Source: Earliella scabrosa (taxonomy: Eukaryota > Basidiomycota > Agaricomycetes > Polyporales > Polyporaceae). From it: 64,000 nucleotides of DNA. Shown in pieces: positions 34,384 through 46,071 of the stretch. Location of the stretch: the NCBI GenBank assembly GCA_022605405.1, contig JABYQQ010000004.1, positions 744,001 to 808,000 of the forward strand, in the 5' to 3' direction. Each line of letters begins with the position of its first letter. Within the stretch, counting starts at the first letter, position 1. A program made the translations under genes and the position numbers. The notes under the pieces were generated by a model. The model was not told where the DNA came from and ran no database searches. It saw only the letters and a program-made list of their open reading frames with translations.

Positions 34384-35978
34384 CTTCCGCTTCGTGTCAG
34401 AACAGAGCGAACACGAAAGGACGCAACATACCTATGCCTGTGCCTAGCACTGTCTGTTGCGGGGGTGGTGCTCGGAGGCTTCCGAACTCCATGGTGCACC
34501 CAGATATACTCCTTCGAAGCCACGCCGACCAATAGATAGGCCAAGAGAGAGCTAGCGAGTAGCCGTCGAAGACGCATGGGAAGGTGTGAAAGCTTGAGCT
34601 GGTGAAATTCCATCGATTCCCTCACCGGCGCATGAGACCGCCTCAGGACGCGAACCAGGTTGCCTTCAAGTCATCAGCGAGGATCAGGCAATCAAGAACC
34701 CGATGCTTACAAGGCACACACCCATGTGGGCGTTGTTGCAGAGAAGTGGAAGAGTGAGGCAGGAGACGTGGCGGCCTCGGAGCAACCATAGAAGCGCGCA
34801 AACACGAAGGGAAGCAATATCTAAAATAGGACGTAGTCGCTTACATGACTTGCTCATCTTCGTCCCGCCATGACCCTGCGTCGACCTGGTTGCAGCACGA
34901 TTGGTACATAGTGGCCTCCGTATGATTTTTCAGAGCAAATGCCGAGCACTGAGATGCATGAGATAGTCAACAACGCCCGGGAATCAACAACACGAACCAC
35001 TTCGAACACAGCGTGGATTGTCACCGCTTCTTGGTAAGCCTCAGAATGTAGGACATTGTCTGATTTCTCAAGTTCTTTTGATGTGTCCTAAGCCAAGGGG
35101 TATATGCGTCAAGCTTGCGCAATTTATAAGTGACTGCTGCGATACAGAGAACATACAGATCTGTACCACATCCTCGACGTTCACCGAAGTCTTGAAGGTG
35201 TCTTAGGTTCGCGAAGTGCCTCCACCTCTCGTGCTCCCAAACTGACTACGTCACTTATGTAGAGCATGCGCACACATCTGACGCTGTATGATATACCATA
35301 CACTACCATACGGGGGGAGGGACACGAGTCGACATGGGGTCGCGGCACCGTCAAAGTGTTTGAGGTCCAAGATAACACAGTGCTCCCTGCACGAACTCAC
35401 TGTATGTGGATCGCTGTCACCTCTGCTGTCTACTATTGTCCGAACTCTGTCTGTCTGGGGATGCACATTTAGGGGGCGTCGGTCTCTATCCTGCCAATCC
35501 TGAGCTCGCGCAGATGATGAATATGTGTTCGGATGACTGGACGTTCAATGCCGAAGAGGTGATTCAATAACTTTGCACTTGTGCGACTCTGGAACTCACT
35601 CTCAGTGCTACAGCGAATCGCAATGTTGATATTCCGCAAAGGTGACACGCCGGAAACATCTGTAACTCATTATGTTCGCGTTGTGAACAAGGTAGAGTTC
35701 ATGCAGCTGTTCAGCCTTTGCTCCAGCATCAAGATGTACTATCACACTTCGTTCTGAATCTCAGACTGTGTGACACGCACACAGCGCCGGTGTGCGCACC
35801 CCGAGCCACTGAGACTTCGTACTCAGTGCCCATTCTCAAGTCACGCGCAGATTACAAATTAACGACCTTCCATCACGCCCTCGACGCGAAAGGCGGATAA
35901 CGCATAGGAGATACAGCCATCAGCCGTAGCTGTACATCAACATTGACGTGTACAGGTCGTGTACAAAGCTACTACCAG
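34384..35978. other. Intergenic stretch
   Basis: The long plus-strand frame at 33877-34539 is antisense to the F-box gene. Beyond that only short frames occur. I see nothing else I can name. Confidence 0.35.
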
Positions 35979-36601
35979 TCAGTTACCCATGAACGGTCGT
36001 CTGACTCTGCAGCCAACTACACGCAAGCGCCACAAGTCAATGATCAAGCGAGCAGAGGCGAGCCACGCTGCTACTCACCTGCTAACGACTGAGTTAATGA
36101 GAGAGATCTCGGGGGGCGTGATATGAACAACACGCCCGCGATGATGAGATTACCAGGCCACTCGATGGAGAACATCCGGAGTAGCGTCTTGTTGATACGT
36201 TCCGGGGTTCTTCCGGACGACCGCCGATACCGTGATGGTAACGATATGATGTCGTACCCATTCGAGAGACGAGCACCGCCGACCGGTAAGGTGTCGATGG
36301 GCGAGTGCTGCTGTTTCCGCGAGAACCAATGCAGAGTGTCGAGATCCTCGGTATGTGCCGGGCTACCACAAGCAGGATCCCATTCATCACGGGTGGGGAG
36401 AAGAATCAGACGGGGCTTAGTGTCCCCAACCTCGTATAACAACGCTCGTCGAGCGAGAGGCACTACCCGCTGATAGACAAGTCAGCACCGAAAGATCATA
36501 TGAAACGGGGAGCGACAAACCTTCTTCAAGTAGAACTTCACAAGTTCATTACGATACTGCACGTGGCGACGGGAGACACGTCCTTCGCTATTGGACGGCA
36601 T
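35979..36601 (-). CDS. Possible small gene or gene fragment, three exons
   Basis: ATG 36601 (MPSNSEGRVSRRHVQYRNE) can be joined through a GTTTGT...ATCAG intron to a 130-codon exon reading RVVPLARRALLYEVGD and LPVGGARLSNGYDIISLPS. A further intron (GTGAGT...GTAG) leads to a stop at 35979. The frame is consistent. An apparently coding segment further upstream (36660-36760, STARLLEYIRRSCALRTVV) could not be joined in phase, so the gene may be incomplete or decayed. No family recognised. Confidence 0.35.
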
Positions 36602-38042
36602 AATCTAAGACTAGCATAAGAGGTCGAGCACGCGAGAAGTGTGCTCTTGTTACTCACCGATATGATGGTAAGCTTCCAACAAAGTCACTACAGTCCGAAG
36701 GGCACAGGATCTCCTTATGTACTCAAGCAGCCTTGCAGTTGAGTGCATCTCATCTCGCTCAGGATTGCAAAGTTGCCAGGTGCCTGCTATGCCACGACCT
36801 GTGATGTAATGCACGTCATGTCAGTCGATGTCATCCAACACGAGTGCCTAGATGACGCACATAAGCGAGATCCAGACATGCTTGATTGTTCAATTTCGGG
36901 GAAGTGAGAGTACTAAATGTCGGCGGAGATAGGTAATCAGCGTCATCAGCACAGGAGCTTTGCACCGCAAGGTGCACATGCTTCTTCGCTTTCTGATTCC
37001 CCGTGCCAAGACACCGATGAAGGTGGCTACGTAGTGCATATTGCACACGGCCCTCCTTCGTCGCTGAAGCTCTCTCACAACCACTCGCCCACCCTCCTCT
37101 CTCACCCCAGACTGCGTCCAGGACGTCCCCCATGTCCTGCAGAACGTACTTCAAAAGTACGAGCGTTCACTACGCTTCAGTCCTGGACAAGAACGATCTG
37201 GTGCCGGTTGAAGAACAGTGGCTTCCAGCAACAGTTTTCGTCAGCGCATTGACAGACGACACCCGTATGTACTGAGATCGTCATACCTGACCGAACACAA
37301 GTGCTTACCGATATGACCCTTGGATAGGATGGCTCATGGTCAGCATAGAGGATGAAGATGCTCCAGTTGTCTGGCGAATCATCCAGGAAGGTTGGTTCAT
37401 TGCGTGCGACGAGGTGAGCATGTCATACTTGTCGCGCGGAAGCAGTATAACCTACCTTCATGTCGCAGCGCTCCATGACCATGAACATGCAACGGCCGTT
37501 GGGCAATGGCGGTCACATGGTCCTCATCCAGAAGCTCCGTTTCTCCAGTCGACAGGAGTATTGGAGCTTCGTGGCACACTTTGCGTCGAGCAGAGTCCAG
37601 GCGTATATGACGCCCTGGGGAGAGACTGGCTTTGCAATCGCACCTCCTGTGTATCAAGGAGGCACCGATGGTACTCAGACCGCCATCAGCTAGACTCCTA
37701 GTTTGTAACCCTGTCGTGTCAATGATGAGACCATGTCCTGTGTCACGATTGATGCATACCAGAAGCTGCGATGAGTTGTGAGCAATTGAAGACACGATAA
37801 ACAATGACTGCTTACAACTTCAAGGTTGTCCAGCGACTGGAAGTCTGGGACCACCACGTGGCTGCGGACCGCGAGCCCGTGCAGAGCGCCGGAAATGGCC
37901 GGTGGCAACCATATACCGAATTAAGTAGTATACAGACGCCGATGGCGTTGGAGTAACCACCAGACAGCAATTTTTCATTCTTCTCTGCACTACAACACGC
38001 GTACGCAAACAAGACCATAGCATATCACATACGAAGCACAGC
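36602..38042. other. Stretch with scattered short frames
   Basis: The plus-strand frame at 37336-37701 and others look exon-like in places, but I could not assemble a gene with consistent splice sites. Probably decayed genes. Confidence 0.3.
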
Positions 38043-38408
38043 ATGAGCGACATAGCAGAAGACGTACAATGCGAACTCGTGAGACCGGTGACTAGACTCG
38101 TCGTGACGACCCGCCAGGACTACTACTGCAGTAGCCTAGCCCCTTGGACTCTACATCGGGCTCAAGTTCAGGACGTCGGCTTCGAGACCGTTCAGCGACG
38201 CCTCCGCAACGCCTGTGAGACCCGACGGAACTTGGTTAACAAGGTTTGTGGCATGCTGACTCTCTTGCAGAAACCCCTCAGAGCTATACTGTGCGTATCG
38301 GCGCGGCAGGTGCCTAGTGAACAACGCAATGAGCGGAGGTCAAGTTCATGCTCAGATAGGGGTACTTACAGGCTCAACACCTCACCTGGCTGTGGCTCCG
38401 GTACCTGA
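38043..38408 (+). CDS. Possible first exon(s) of a small gene
   Basis: ATG 38043 opens a frame of 121 codons (MSDIAEDVQCELVRPVTRLV). A potential intron of only 27 nt (GTTTGT...TGCAG) interrupts it, and a further exon (AQHLTWLWLRYLSQPVGRL, about 38371-38427) may follow. No family recognised. Low confidence because the 3' end cannot be fixed. Confidence 0.25.
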   Translation: MSDIAEDVQCELVRPVTRLVVTTRQDYYCSSLAPWTLHRAQVQDVGFETVQRRLRNACETRRNLVNKVCGMLTLLQKPLRAILCVSARQVPSEQRNERRSSSCSDRGTYRLNTSPGCGSGT

Positions 38409-38465
38409 GCCAACCAGTCGGGAGACTGGTGAGCTTTGCTAACAGCGAACATGGTCAGCAACACG

Positions 38466-38990
38466 TCAGAGGAGCAGGTCAACAAGAACGTACGTAAGCC
38501 ATGTCCGCCAATGCTCTTCCATACGAGCACCCTGTCCTCCCGCATCCATATCGTCTCGCGCTTCGCTCAGTCCCACAGGGACGAGATAGGGACGAATGAG
38601 GGAGTACCCCAGTACAAACAGCGACGGAAAGGCCACAAAACCCGGGCTCATGTGGTTGACGAAAAGGTACTCGAAGCTGTTGCGGTAGCCGGTGTTCCGG
38701 ATGACGAACTCGATCCCGTCGTTGCGGAGGGCCTCGACACCGATGATGGTGCCCTGGATCCCAACTGGGAATAGAATGGAGGGTATGTCTGGCCGCTCCG
38801 GTGTGTCCATGCGCATCTGCAGGGTAACACGGAAACCGAGGGTGATGGGCCAGACAGGACGCTCGACAACCTCGTAGCGACCACCGCGGGAGAGATAGGG
38901 CGGGCGAACATTGCGGACGACGAGCGGATGAATGTCTAAGGCGGCATCAGCCCTAGACGTGCGGGAGGAGCTGTGTGCGGCGTGCGACAT
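38466..38990 (-). CDS. Small unknown protein, paralogue of 39821-40366
   Basis: Single-exon frame of 174 residues from ATG 38990; the longer open frame begins only with TTG. It shares with the next gene, in order: a Ser-rich start, RYEVVERPVWP, GIQGTIIGVEALRNDGIEFV then IRN, and LFVLGYSLIRPYLVPVG, ending in a hydrophobic stretch (WLTYVLVDLLL). The shared parts suggest a compact β-rich domain with a C-terminal hydrophobic tail that might be a membrane anchor. Function unknown. Confidence 0.65.
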   Translation of the reverse strand: MSHAAHSSSRTSRADAALDIHPLVVRNVRPPYLSRGGRYEVVERPVWPITLGFRVTLQMRMDTPERPDIPSILFPVGIQGTIIGVEALRNDGIEFVIRNTGYRNSFEYLFVNHMSPGFVAFPSLFVLGYSLIRPYLVPVGLSEARDDMDAGGQGARMEEHWRTWLTYVLVDLLL

Positions 38991-39820
38991 CGTTAAGAGG
39001 ACCTGAGGTTGGTGGGGAGAGAAAAGTCCGGTGTGGGGTGATGGGCTGGCTTTTCCCCTCAAGAGCTGTTATAAGGCGTCGGGGGCTTTTCGGTAAACAG
39101 AAACACGCCGTTTCCTCCGCGCGAAAAATTCCTAATTAGACCGCTTTGTTTGGACAACTTTGCGCAGCAACTTCTACCACGCATGGACGAGGGCTCAGGT
39201 GTGATGATCACCTGTCGCCGACCATCGATGTCGAAAGGGACATCACCGTTCGTGAAGGTAGAACCACTCAAAACCACCTCCTCTCCACGATCATACACAA
39301 CTTGTACTGAGGTTGACATAAGATGCCGACAAACGCCACAACAACACAGACGAGAACAACGCAACAAGAGATCAAACACGTAAGACACTAATCCCTGGCT
39401 TCTTGCGAGCGTCCTCCCCACGTACCGCTGCCTGTAGGCAGCCTACTCCTGATAGACATTGCCTTCGCCATCGGAATCGTCGACCTCAAGGAAAGGCAAG
39501 ACGTACCGACCGGACATAGCTGAGCCATGGCTGGGACACGCTGCAGTTAGACACGTCTCTCAAAGATGAAGTATCGCAGCACTCACGCAGTGTCGTTATG
39601 CTCCGAGCCGTTCTCAGACGTCTCGTCATCGAGCACAGAACTGGGGGAACGGGCATACTCGGAGCCGTCCGAGTCATTGCTGTGCAGACCGCATGTCAGA
39701 ACGCACTACTTCTGGAGCACATCTTGAGCGCACCTCAGACCCGGACTGTGCAGAACCCGATCACACTGTTGGCAACGTTGCGGAGTAGCTGTACTGGAGA
39801 GTGGAAGGTTCGAATAGCGG
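38991..39820. other. Intergenic stretch between the tandem paralogues
   Basis: Only short frames; no recognised element. The promoter of the gene at 38466-38990 should lie within it. Confidence 0.35.
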
Positions 39821-40366
39821 CTAGGCAAAGAGCAAGACAATCACGTACCACACGGCCAGCGCCGCGAGATATGCCTGAATATCCCTTCTCTCCTCGTCGT
39901 CGTTCCGATCGCCGCCAGCGTCGTCCATCCTCTGAGTGATGAGGTACGGCCTGAGGAGGGAGAAGCCAGAGAGGACGGCGTCCGGGAGCGAGAGATAGCC
40001 CTCCTTGAAGGGGACAAGGAGATAGTGGAAACGACCACTATCCTCGTCGTTGCGGATGATAAGCTCGACGGCGTCGTATTTGAGGCTCCGGAAGGACACG
40101 ATTGTGCCCTCGACTCCAGTAGGGACAGACAGACAAAATGATCGATCGAACTGAGGGGAGCCAGGAAAGCGCATCTCCAGGAAGACGTCCATGCCGAGTT
40201 CGAGCATCCTGTGCGGACGCTCGACCAACTCGTACTGGCCGCCTTGATCGTCCGTGGCGAAGCGCTTGATGCGCACGGAGATAGGGAGCGCAGACGGCAT
40301 GTTCGCGTCCCCATTGGCGCTGGTGTACATGACGGGGCTGGTCGAGGGAGCAGGCGAGTGCGACAT
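39821..40366 (-). CDS. Small unknown protein, paralogue of 38466-38990
   Basis: Single-exon frame of 181 residues from ATG 40366. The domain (QYELVERPHRMLELGMDVFL, GVEGTIVSFRSLKYDAVELI then IRN, LSGFSLLRPYLITQ) matches its neighbour segment by segment. The C terminus is an acidic-basic linker followed by a hydrophobic end (AVWYVIVLLFA), as in the neighbour. The tandem, same-strand arrangement points to local duplication. I do not recognise the family; the paralogy itself is clear. Confidence 0.68.
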   Translation of the reverse strand: MSHSPAPSTSPVMYTSANGDANMPSALPISVRIKRFATDDQGGQYELVERPHRMLELGMDVFLEMRFPGSPQFDRSFCLSVPTGVEGTIVSFRSLKYDAVELIIRNDEDSGRFHYLLVPFKEGYLSLPDAVLSGFSLLRPYLITQRMDDAGGDRNDDEERRDIQAYLAALAVWYVIVLLFA

Positions 40367-42407
40367 GGGATAATTGAGGGAGAGGGGTTGGAATGGAGAA
40401 GAGGCGGAACTGGAGGAGGGGCGAGCGGCGTCTTGGGGGTGAGGTTTATATACACGGGCCGTGCCGATACCGGTCCATGCGAACGGAAGATTGCAGTCAC
40501 GATTTTCCCCAAAGCTCGTTCCTGATGCGGTTGTCTTCCTCTCGTCGAGCATTTGCAGGAATAGGGAGATCTGGCGCCTGAATGGTCACAGAATTTCTGC
40601 CAGGAGTAATAGTCTGTCTGCGTCTGTAAGGAAGCCTCAGTACCAAATGATAGCTGATGAGATGAACACACTGCTTCGCCAGGAGGAGACATGTGCCTGC
40701 GCTGTCTGCAGCCACTTGCACCAGCAGGCTTCTCACCCTCCATGGCAATTGAAATGGTGCATCGTCATGACCAGATACCTACATCAGCGGATGTAATACA
40801 TGGCACAAGTCGTCTACGGATGGCCACAGTCGTCATCCATTCTGTGGTTTAGTGTAGTGGCAGAGTTGACGAGATGCCGGAATGTGACCGAAAAGTGCTG
40901 ACTAATATTCGGCACATGCCGAGAACACGACCGACCGTCACCGCCCTCGCAAAGGCTTGCCACCACCGTGCTTGGCTCTATATCTGACGGTGTATCACCC
41001 CGGATGGAACATGTCCGAGACATCACAACACGGGGGTAATGTACAAGGGGGAAACACCCAACATGCGCTCCATATCGATACTAACTTGTCTGCACTAGGC
41101 TCCGAGTCACCAGGCCATCTCTCGCCGCATGCACTCTCCCTCCTATGATATGAGTTGCGTGATGTTAATCGTAAGTTTCAATAGGAGTGTTCTTGAGAAG
41201 ATTCCGATGGCAGCTCCGCTGGAAGTACCTGGGCACGCGCTCACTGAGCGGTTCGCCAGAGCAACGCACCGAGGCCGGCAGCAAGATCGGTCATCGGAGT
41301 GGGCTCGATCGCTTGGTGTGTGACTGACTACCATTTATTGCTGCAGCTGCACCGCGCGGAGGACACTTGACTGACAGGCTGGCCCAGCTTCTTTCGGCAG
41401 CACCCCGACATCACGGCGGCTCGAGACGAAGTCAGGCGCGCATCGCGCATCCGTATACCAAGCAAACCACGTTACGTTACTCACAAAACCGGAGATGGGT
41501 GTTCTGGTGAGAGCCCTCGGAGCATGGCTCCGGCTGAACGAGCCTGAAATCTGCGTCGCTAACCACGTCCAAATTCAGAACGCAAGTCCAACCTTGATAG
41601 GCGTGATCTCGACCCGATAGCAAGTGCCATCGATGGGTCCAAGGGCTCTCGCAATCCAGCAACAGAGATTATCAAACGATAATCTCTTGCAGAACACTGT
41701 CCAAATGAAGAACAGTCTGCAAAAAGAACTTGCATCGGAGTATATGGCACTAGTAGATTTGCCCGCTGCGCTTGCATTGCGACAGGACAGGACACCCTCA
41801 GTTTCAAGCAAGATCCTCCCGAGATATTCTGAACGACTATTGTTGAGGTAGGCGTGTCGGTAAGCAGGTCCACATACTCATTACATCGCCCTGAGTATTA
41901 TCATAAAATTGACCTCAATATCTTTTATAAGCTGCGCACTCCACGTCCCATACAAGAATAGTCAATGCAGGAGACGCAATCAGTGTGGGATTGGAGCGTG
42001 TCCAGCGCCTGAGCGTATATAAGAGCATGTCTACAGAAGCCATACCAGCACACACCGTGTCGCGCCCAGGTGTCCGAGAACCCCCTCGTTCTCCCGTAGC
42101 ACAATCCAAGGATCACAGTATGCAGTTCATTGGTCGTCAAGGGCAGACGTCGATTCAGTGAGGAGAATCATGTATTTCCTCATCATGCTATCAGAGTAAC
42201 GACTATGTCATTAGCGGTGCTGATACAGCAGAAGATTCGCATGTGGTCTCGCTAGTGCACGGTCGACGCACCCAACAGGAGTTCCCTGTCTCCGCGATCC
42301 TAGTAGCTCAGCCAACTCTGCGCTTGGTATGCGACTGGGCTCCCGAGCACATAATGGAGTATGTGAACACGTACGCAGGCACTCGTGTGCGACTGATCTG
42401 TTGACAG
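40367..42407. other. Intergenic stretch
   Basis: Short frames only. An exon-like segment at about 42190-42326 (VISGADTAEDSHVVSLV) could not be joined in phase to the coding segment that starts at 42408. Confidence 0.3.
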
Positions 42408-43073
42408 ACGAGTCAAGAACAACTACCTTGACCATGCAGACACTACATGGGTAGTGTTCGCACTCGCGCAACTTCCAACAAACATAACATGGGGGATCTA
42501 CAGATCGCCCGGTGTAGATAACACCTACGTTATGTGCTGGCAAATGTCGCCCGTTACAATATGGCTGACGGGCTATCTGGCCCGTATCGTCACGGTGGCC
42601 ACCACGCACGACAATGTACAGCACGTTCATGCGACCCTCCAGCTACTCCGAGATACGGATATGACAGTTCTGCAGCAGTGTATGAGCTGCAGTGGCATAG
42701 CCGGTAAGTCGATAATCGCGAGAGAGCCGTATGTGGCTGATCATACCATAGCTCCATATACTCCATTCGTCGACGTCTATAGGACTGCGCACGGAGACCA
42801 GTCAGGGAAGGTGCGTAGTTAGCACTCTTCGGTGTTCATCGCGCGAGGACTCACAATCAGCAATTGAAGCTGTTCCAGAACGTCTTTGCGATCGCGGAAC
42901 AGGGCCAAAAATCTGCGCTGCCGCTCAGCGATTTGATGGTCGAGGACTTGGTTGTCATCCGCGCAAACTTTCGGCGCGTGTGCAAGGTCTCGCACATTCC
43001 GAACATCCCACCCGCTATCAATGTCTGGTTTGAAATGGAGGCTGTGTACCGCATTTGCTCACCTCATGTTTGA
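42408..43073 (+). CDS. 3' part of an unknown gene, three exons
   Basis: Three exons join in phase: 42408 to about 42702, about 42752-42810, and 42861-43073. Their introns are 49-50 nt (GTAAGT...CATAG and GTGCGT...ATCAG). They encode about 185 residues, including LPTNIT and WGIYRSPGVDNTYVM, then ALPLSDLMVEDLVVIRANFR, and end in AVYRICSPHV. The 5' end is unresolved: the frame is closed by a TGA just upstream, and no phase-compatible exon was found. It may be a degraded gene. No family recognised. Confidence 0.4.
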
Positions 43074-43400
43074 GATATGTATGTTGAAGCTAGTTATACA
43101 CAAACAATCATCATTCGGGCCACGGCGCATGTACAGTATCGTTGTGGCGACTCGGAGTGAGAGCGCCTGTCGGAACTACAGCGTTTGTGCCCACCGCGTA
43201 CCATATCCAAGTCAGTGCGCCTGCTGACAGCATGCAGCAGAAGCGTCTACGCTCACTGCATGGCTGACCGAGGTTCAAGATATCCGGATTCCGCGCAGTA
43301 CTCGCAGCGCAGTCGAAGGCTTACGGAGAGCACAGGAGGAAAACATAAGGTGTGCGCGGCGTAATGCGGCCCACGTGGCCATGGGATTTCGGGGGTAATA

Positions 43401-43550
43401 CTGTACCATTTCGATCTATTCGACCAGCACGTGACTTTTTTATTTTTCCGACAAATCTCCAAAATCCCCAAAAATCGAAAGAAAATTCCTAGCGGTGTTT
43501 CCGAAAATCGAGTGTGACCGTGACTGGTCGAATAGATCGAAATGGTACAG
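43401..43550. mobile_element. 150-bp MITE with perfect 27-bp terminal inverted repeats
   Basis: The left end starts CTGTACCATTTCGATC and its first 27 bases (43401-43427) are the exact reverse complement of 43524-43550. TA dinucleotides flank it on both sides (43399-43400 and 43551-43552), as expected for Tc1/mariner-type insertion. The 96-bp interior is A+T-rich and has no coding capacity, so this is a non-autonomous miniature element. It sits about 55 bp past the stop codon of the kinase gene. Confidence 0.9.
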
Positions 43551-43604
43551 TAGTACATGAACAAGGAGTAAGACAGAATGGGCTGAGTACGCAGCTACGC
43601 TGGT

Positions 43605-45104
43605 CTACTGCCATTGGAGACGCGTGAGCTGATCGAAGTAATCGTGTTTCGCTGCAGCGGACATCGTGATGCGCGCATCTGGGTCGGGGTGCATGAGCTC
43701 TCGAAGTAGGTCGTGCAGGTCACATTCATGGACGACACGCTACAGAAGATGTCAGTACATACAAGATCACATTGCAACAGGACATACCCCTAGAGGACGA
43801 AGATCCTCGAGTCGCCTCATTGGATCACCGTGTTCAGCGGCGGAGGTGGTCGTCGTGGGCGGGGGGTAGCGGATCTGAGCCACTCCGTCGAATGAGAAGG
43901 TACCGGGGAGCTTCTCTTCGATTCTGCGCGCATATCCCTCAGGGAAGGGCCCGACAACCTTGTCGATGATCGCCAGGTGCTCTCGGTCAGTGTCCACACT
44001 CGCAGGGTACAAAGTGCCCCCGATATAAAGCTCAGCCATGATGCACCCAACTGCGAAAGTGTCAACGCCGAACGACCATGGGAGCCCTTCGGGTTGCAAT
44101 GGCGATCAGCAAGTGGACGGCCAAGAAAGGGATGACAACTTACCTAGACTAACCTCGGGCGCACGATATGCTGCAATGCCAACACGACCCATGCGCAGCG
44201 GAGACGACCGCGCGGTCTCAACAGCGCCGCCGAGATCCAGAACACAAATCTGAGTTGACGCGAGAATCTTCTGCGGACATCGCGTGGCTTTTAGTGATCG
44301 GTCATATAGGAGAGACAGAAGGCAATACCTTCGGATGAAAGCCTGTGAGTGGGTCCAGCCAGTGTACGCTGACAGTATCCGGACAACGCAACGCAATGTT
44401 GTCGGGCTTGAGGTCTGTGTGGATAATGCCCAAGCTATGCAGATCTATTGCAAATTGTCGTCCATCAGCAACCATCAACAGTTGATGCAGAGAAGAGTTC
44501 TCACATTCAATTGCTTTGACGAGCTGGTATGCAATCTCGCCAAGTTGTCGGCCCGGGAGCGGAGTAAGACCGCAATAACCCCGGATGAGATCGAAGAGCG
44601 TGTTGTGGCATAGGTCGAACACAATACACTTGAAGCCGGAGTGCATGCCGCTCGCCAGCACTGCTGCAAAAAGACTGGACGTTTTAAGCATACAAACATG
44701 AGCACTACAATGCACGAGTGACGGCGTACTCTGTATGCGCATTGCAGCCTGCTAGGAGCGTCCGATAGACGCGGACTTCCTTCTCCGCGTCGGGGTTTCT
44801 ATTCTGGTCTTGATGGAGGACTTTAATCGCCACAAGGGTACCTGTGATGGCATCTTCCGCAGATACCACAGTCCCAGAGGAGCCATATCCAAGCCCGTTG
44901 ATTACCCGATCTGACAGAAAGTACTGAGCGAGGGCGAGATGCGCGTTCAGGCACAGAGGACCCACAGCGGCTCATGATAACATCCTTTGATGTCACGTTA
45001 TAGAATCTGGGCATGGATTGCTGGGTGAATTCGAGTAATCTCCGACATGACTCTACGTACCCAGACGCGGAAGATGAGCGGCACTCCGAGCTGGATTCCA
45101 CCAT
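43605..45104 (-). CDS. CLK/LAMMER-like protein kinase
   Basis: Seven exons (45104-44997, 44923-44730, 44674-44505, 44444-44329, 44270-44144, 44086-43788, 43739-43605; introns 48-73 nt) encode about 382 residues, an almost bare kinase domain. Visible motifs: glycine loop GYGSSGTVV, VAIKVL lysine, catalytic loop IIHTDLKPDN, AAYRAPEVSLG, and EHLAIIDKVVGPFPEG. The last corresponds to the LAMMER motif region of CLK kinases and places it in the CMGC group. The metal-binding DFG is DLG, and the LAMMER motif itself is diverged. CLK/LAMMER and SRPK kinases phosphorylate SR-type splicing factors, but this copy lacks the long N-terminal extension and may have another role. All catalytic residues seem intact. 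Confidence 0.83.
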
Positions 45105-46071
45105 GATGGTGTCTGGGACTGGAACTTGACGAGGGTGACGACCGAGCAGCGTCCGTATGCCCAGAACGTGCAGTTCGGCAGCGGGTGCTATACGAATGAT
45201 GAGAGGGACTCAGAAGGAGCGTGGTGCAGGTGTAATCAAGTCATGCTCACCAGTCCGCCTTCTATAACTGCCGTGGCTTGGCTGACGAAGATATAGTCGC
45301 TGACGAGTGCGTAGGCCCGCGCAAGCTTATATAGTCGACATAGTGACGGAGGTGCAGTTGACCACAACAAATGAGATGCAGAACCATGTGTTGAACCAAG
45401 CATGGACAGAAGTACCGACAACTGGACAATCTCACATGGTTGTTCACTAGCAAGTTACATTGGTGACGTCTCCCGCGTCTCTGCCGACTGATGACGTCAG
45501 TATGCCGTCATCACGTACCCAGGGACATGACGGAGGCCAAGCAGCACCTGTTTCTCATGATACATCCACCGAAGCAGCACACAAGCCCTCACAGTTCGGC
45601 CTCATGATTCCTACTGCGGATGCTTTGACGACATGGTACATCGGTGAGTTGACCCCGCCATGTGAATCCTGTCACCGAGCCAGATACCCTCCCAAGTTCA
45701 CCATGGATTCGCTGCACACGGGTTGCCTGCCTGACAAGTTAGTGCAGTAACTTGAAGCCAATGCCATCGCGGCTCTGGTGCACCAGCACGAGTGCGGACT
45801 AACCGTGTTACACTATGCAGACTGTTATGCACAAGTACTAGGTACAATCACGACTGTGGCTCCGCCTAGACCCCGTGGGGCACGGCAGCGTCGGTGCCAA
45901 AGGTGTAGCACGTACATTGGATACATAGCCGAGTGAGACAGCTAGACCAACTGCTAGCGTGACCCACTCAAGACAAGTCCAGCCTGGAGCGTGTCTGTAG
46001 TGGCCTCAGGAAAATGCGGCCTGGATTGAGAGGGTATTCTAGGGAGAGCTGAACCTGATACTGACAACCCG
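45105..46071. other. Intergenic stretch between kinase gene and Helitron
   Basis: A plus-strand frame at 45460-45750 is not convincing. A TGACGTCA site lies at 45492-45499. The 3' terminus of the Helitron (CTRR preceded by a hairpin, read on the minus strand) should be here, but I could not identify it with certainty. Confidence 0.35.

Noticed and set aside
20900..34400. CRISPR-like or prophage features
   Set aside because: The window is eukaryotic (spliced genes throughout); no regularly spaced repeats of that kind were seen.
33810..34625. Minus- and plus-strand frames of 220-270 codons overlapping the F-box gene
   Set aside because: They overlap the F-box-LRR-like frame and have biased, low-complexity composition without domains.
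45841..45900. CCCCACGGGG hairpin with CTAG as a Helitron 3' end
   Set aside because: The CTAG lies one base after the stem instead of about 10, and the next base is not T, so it does not fit a Helitron terminus.
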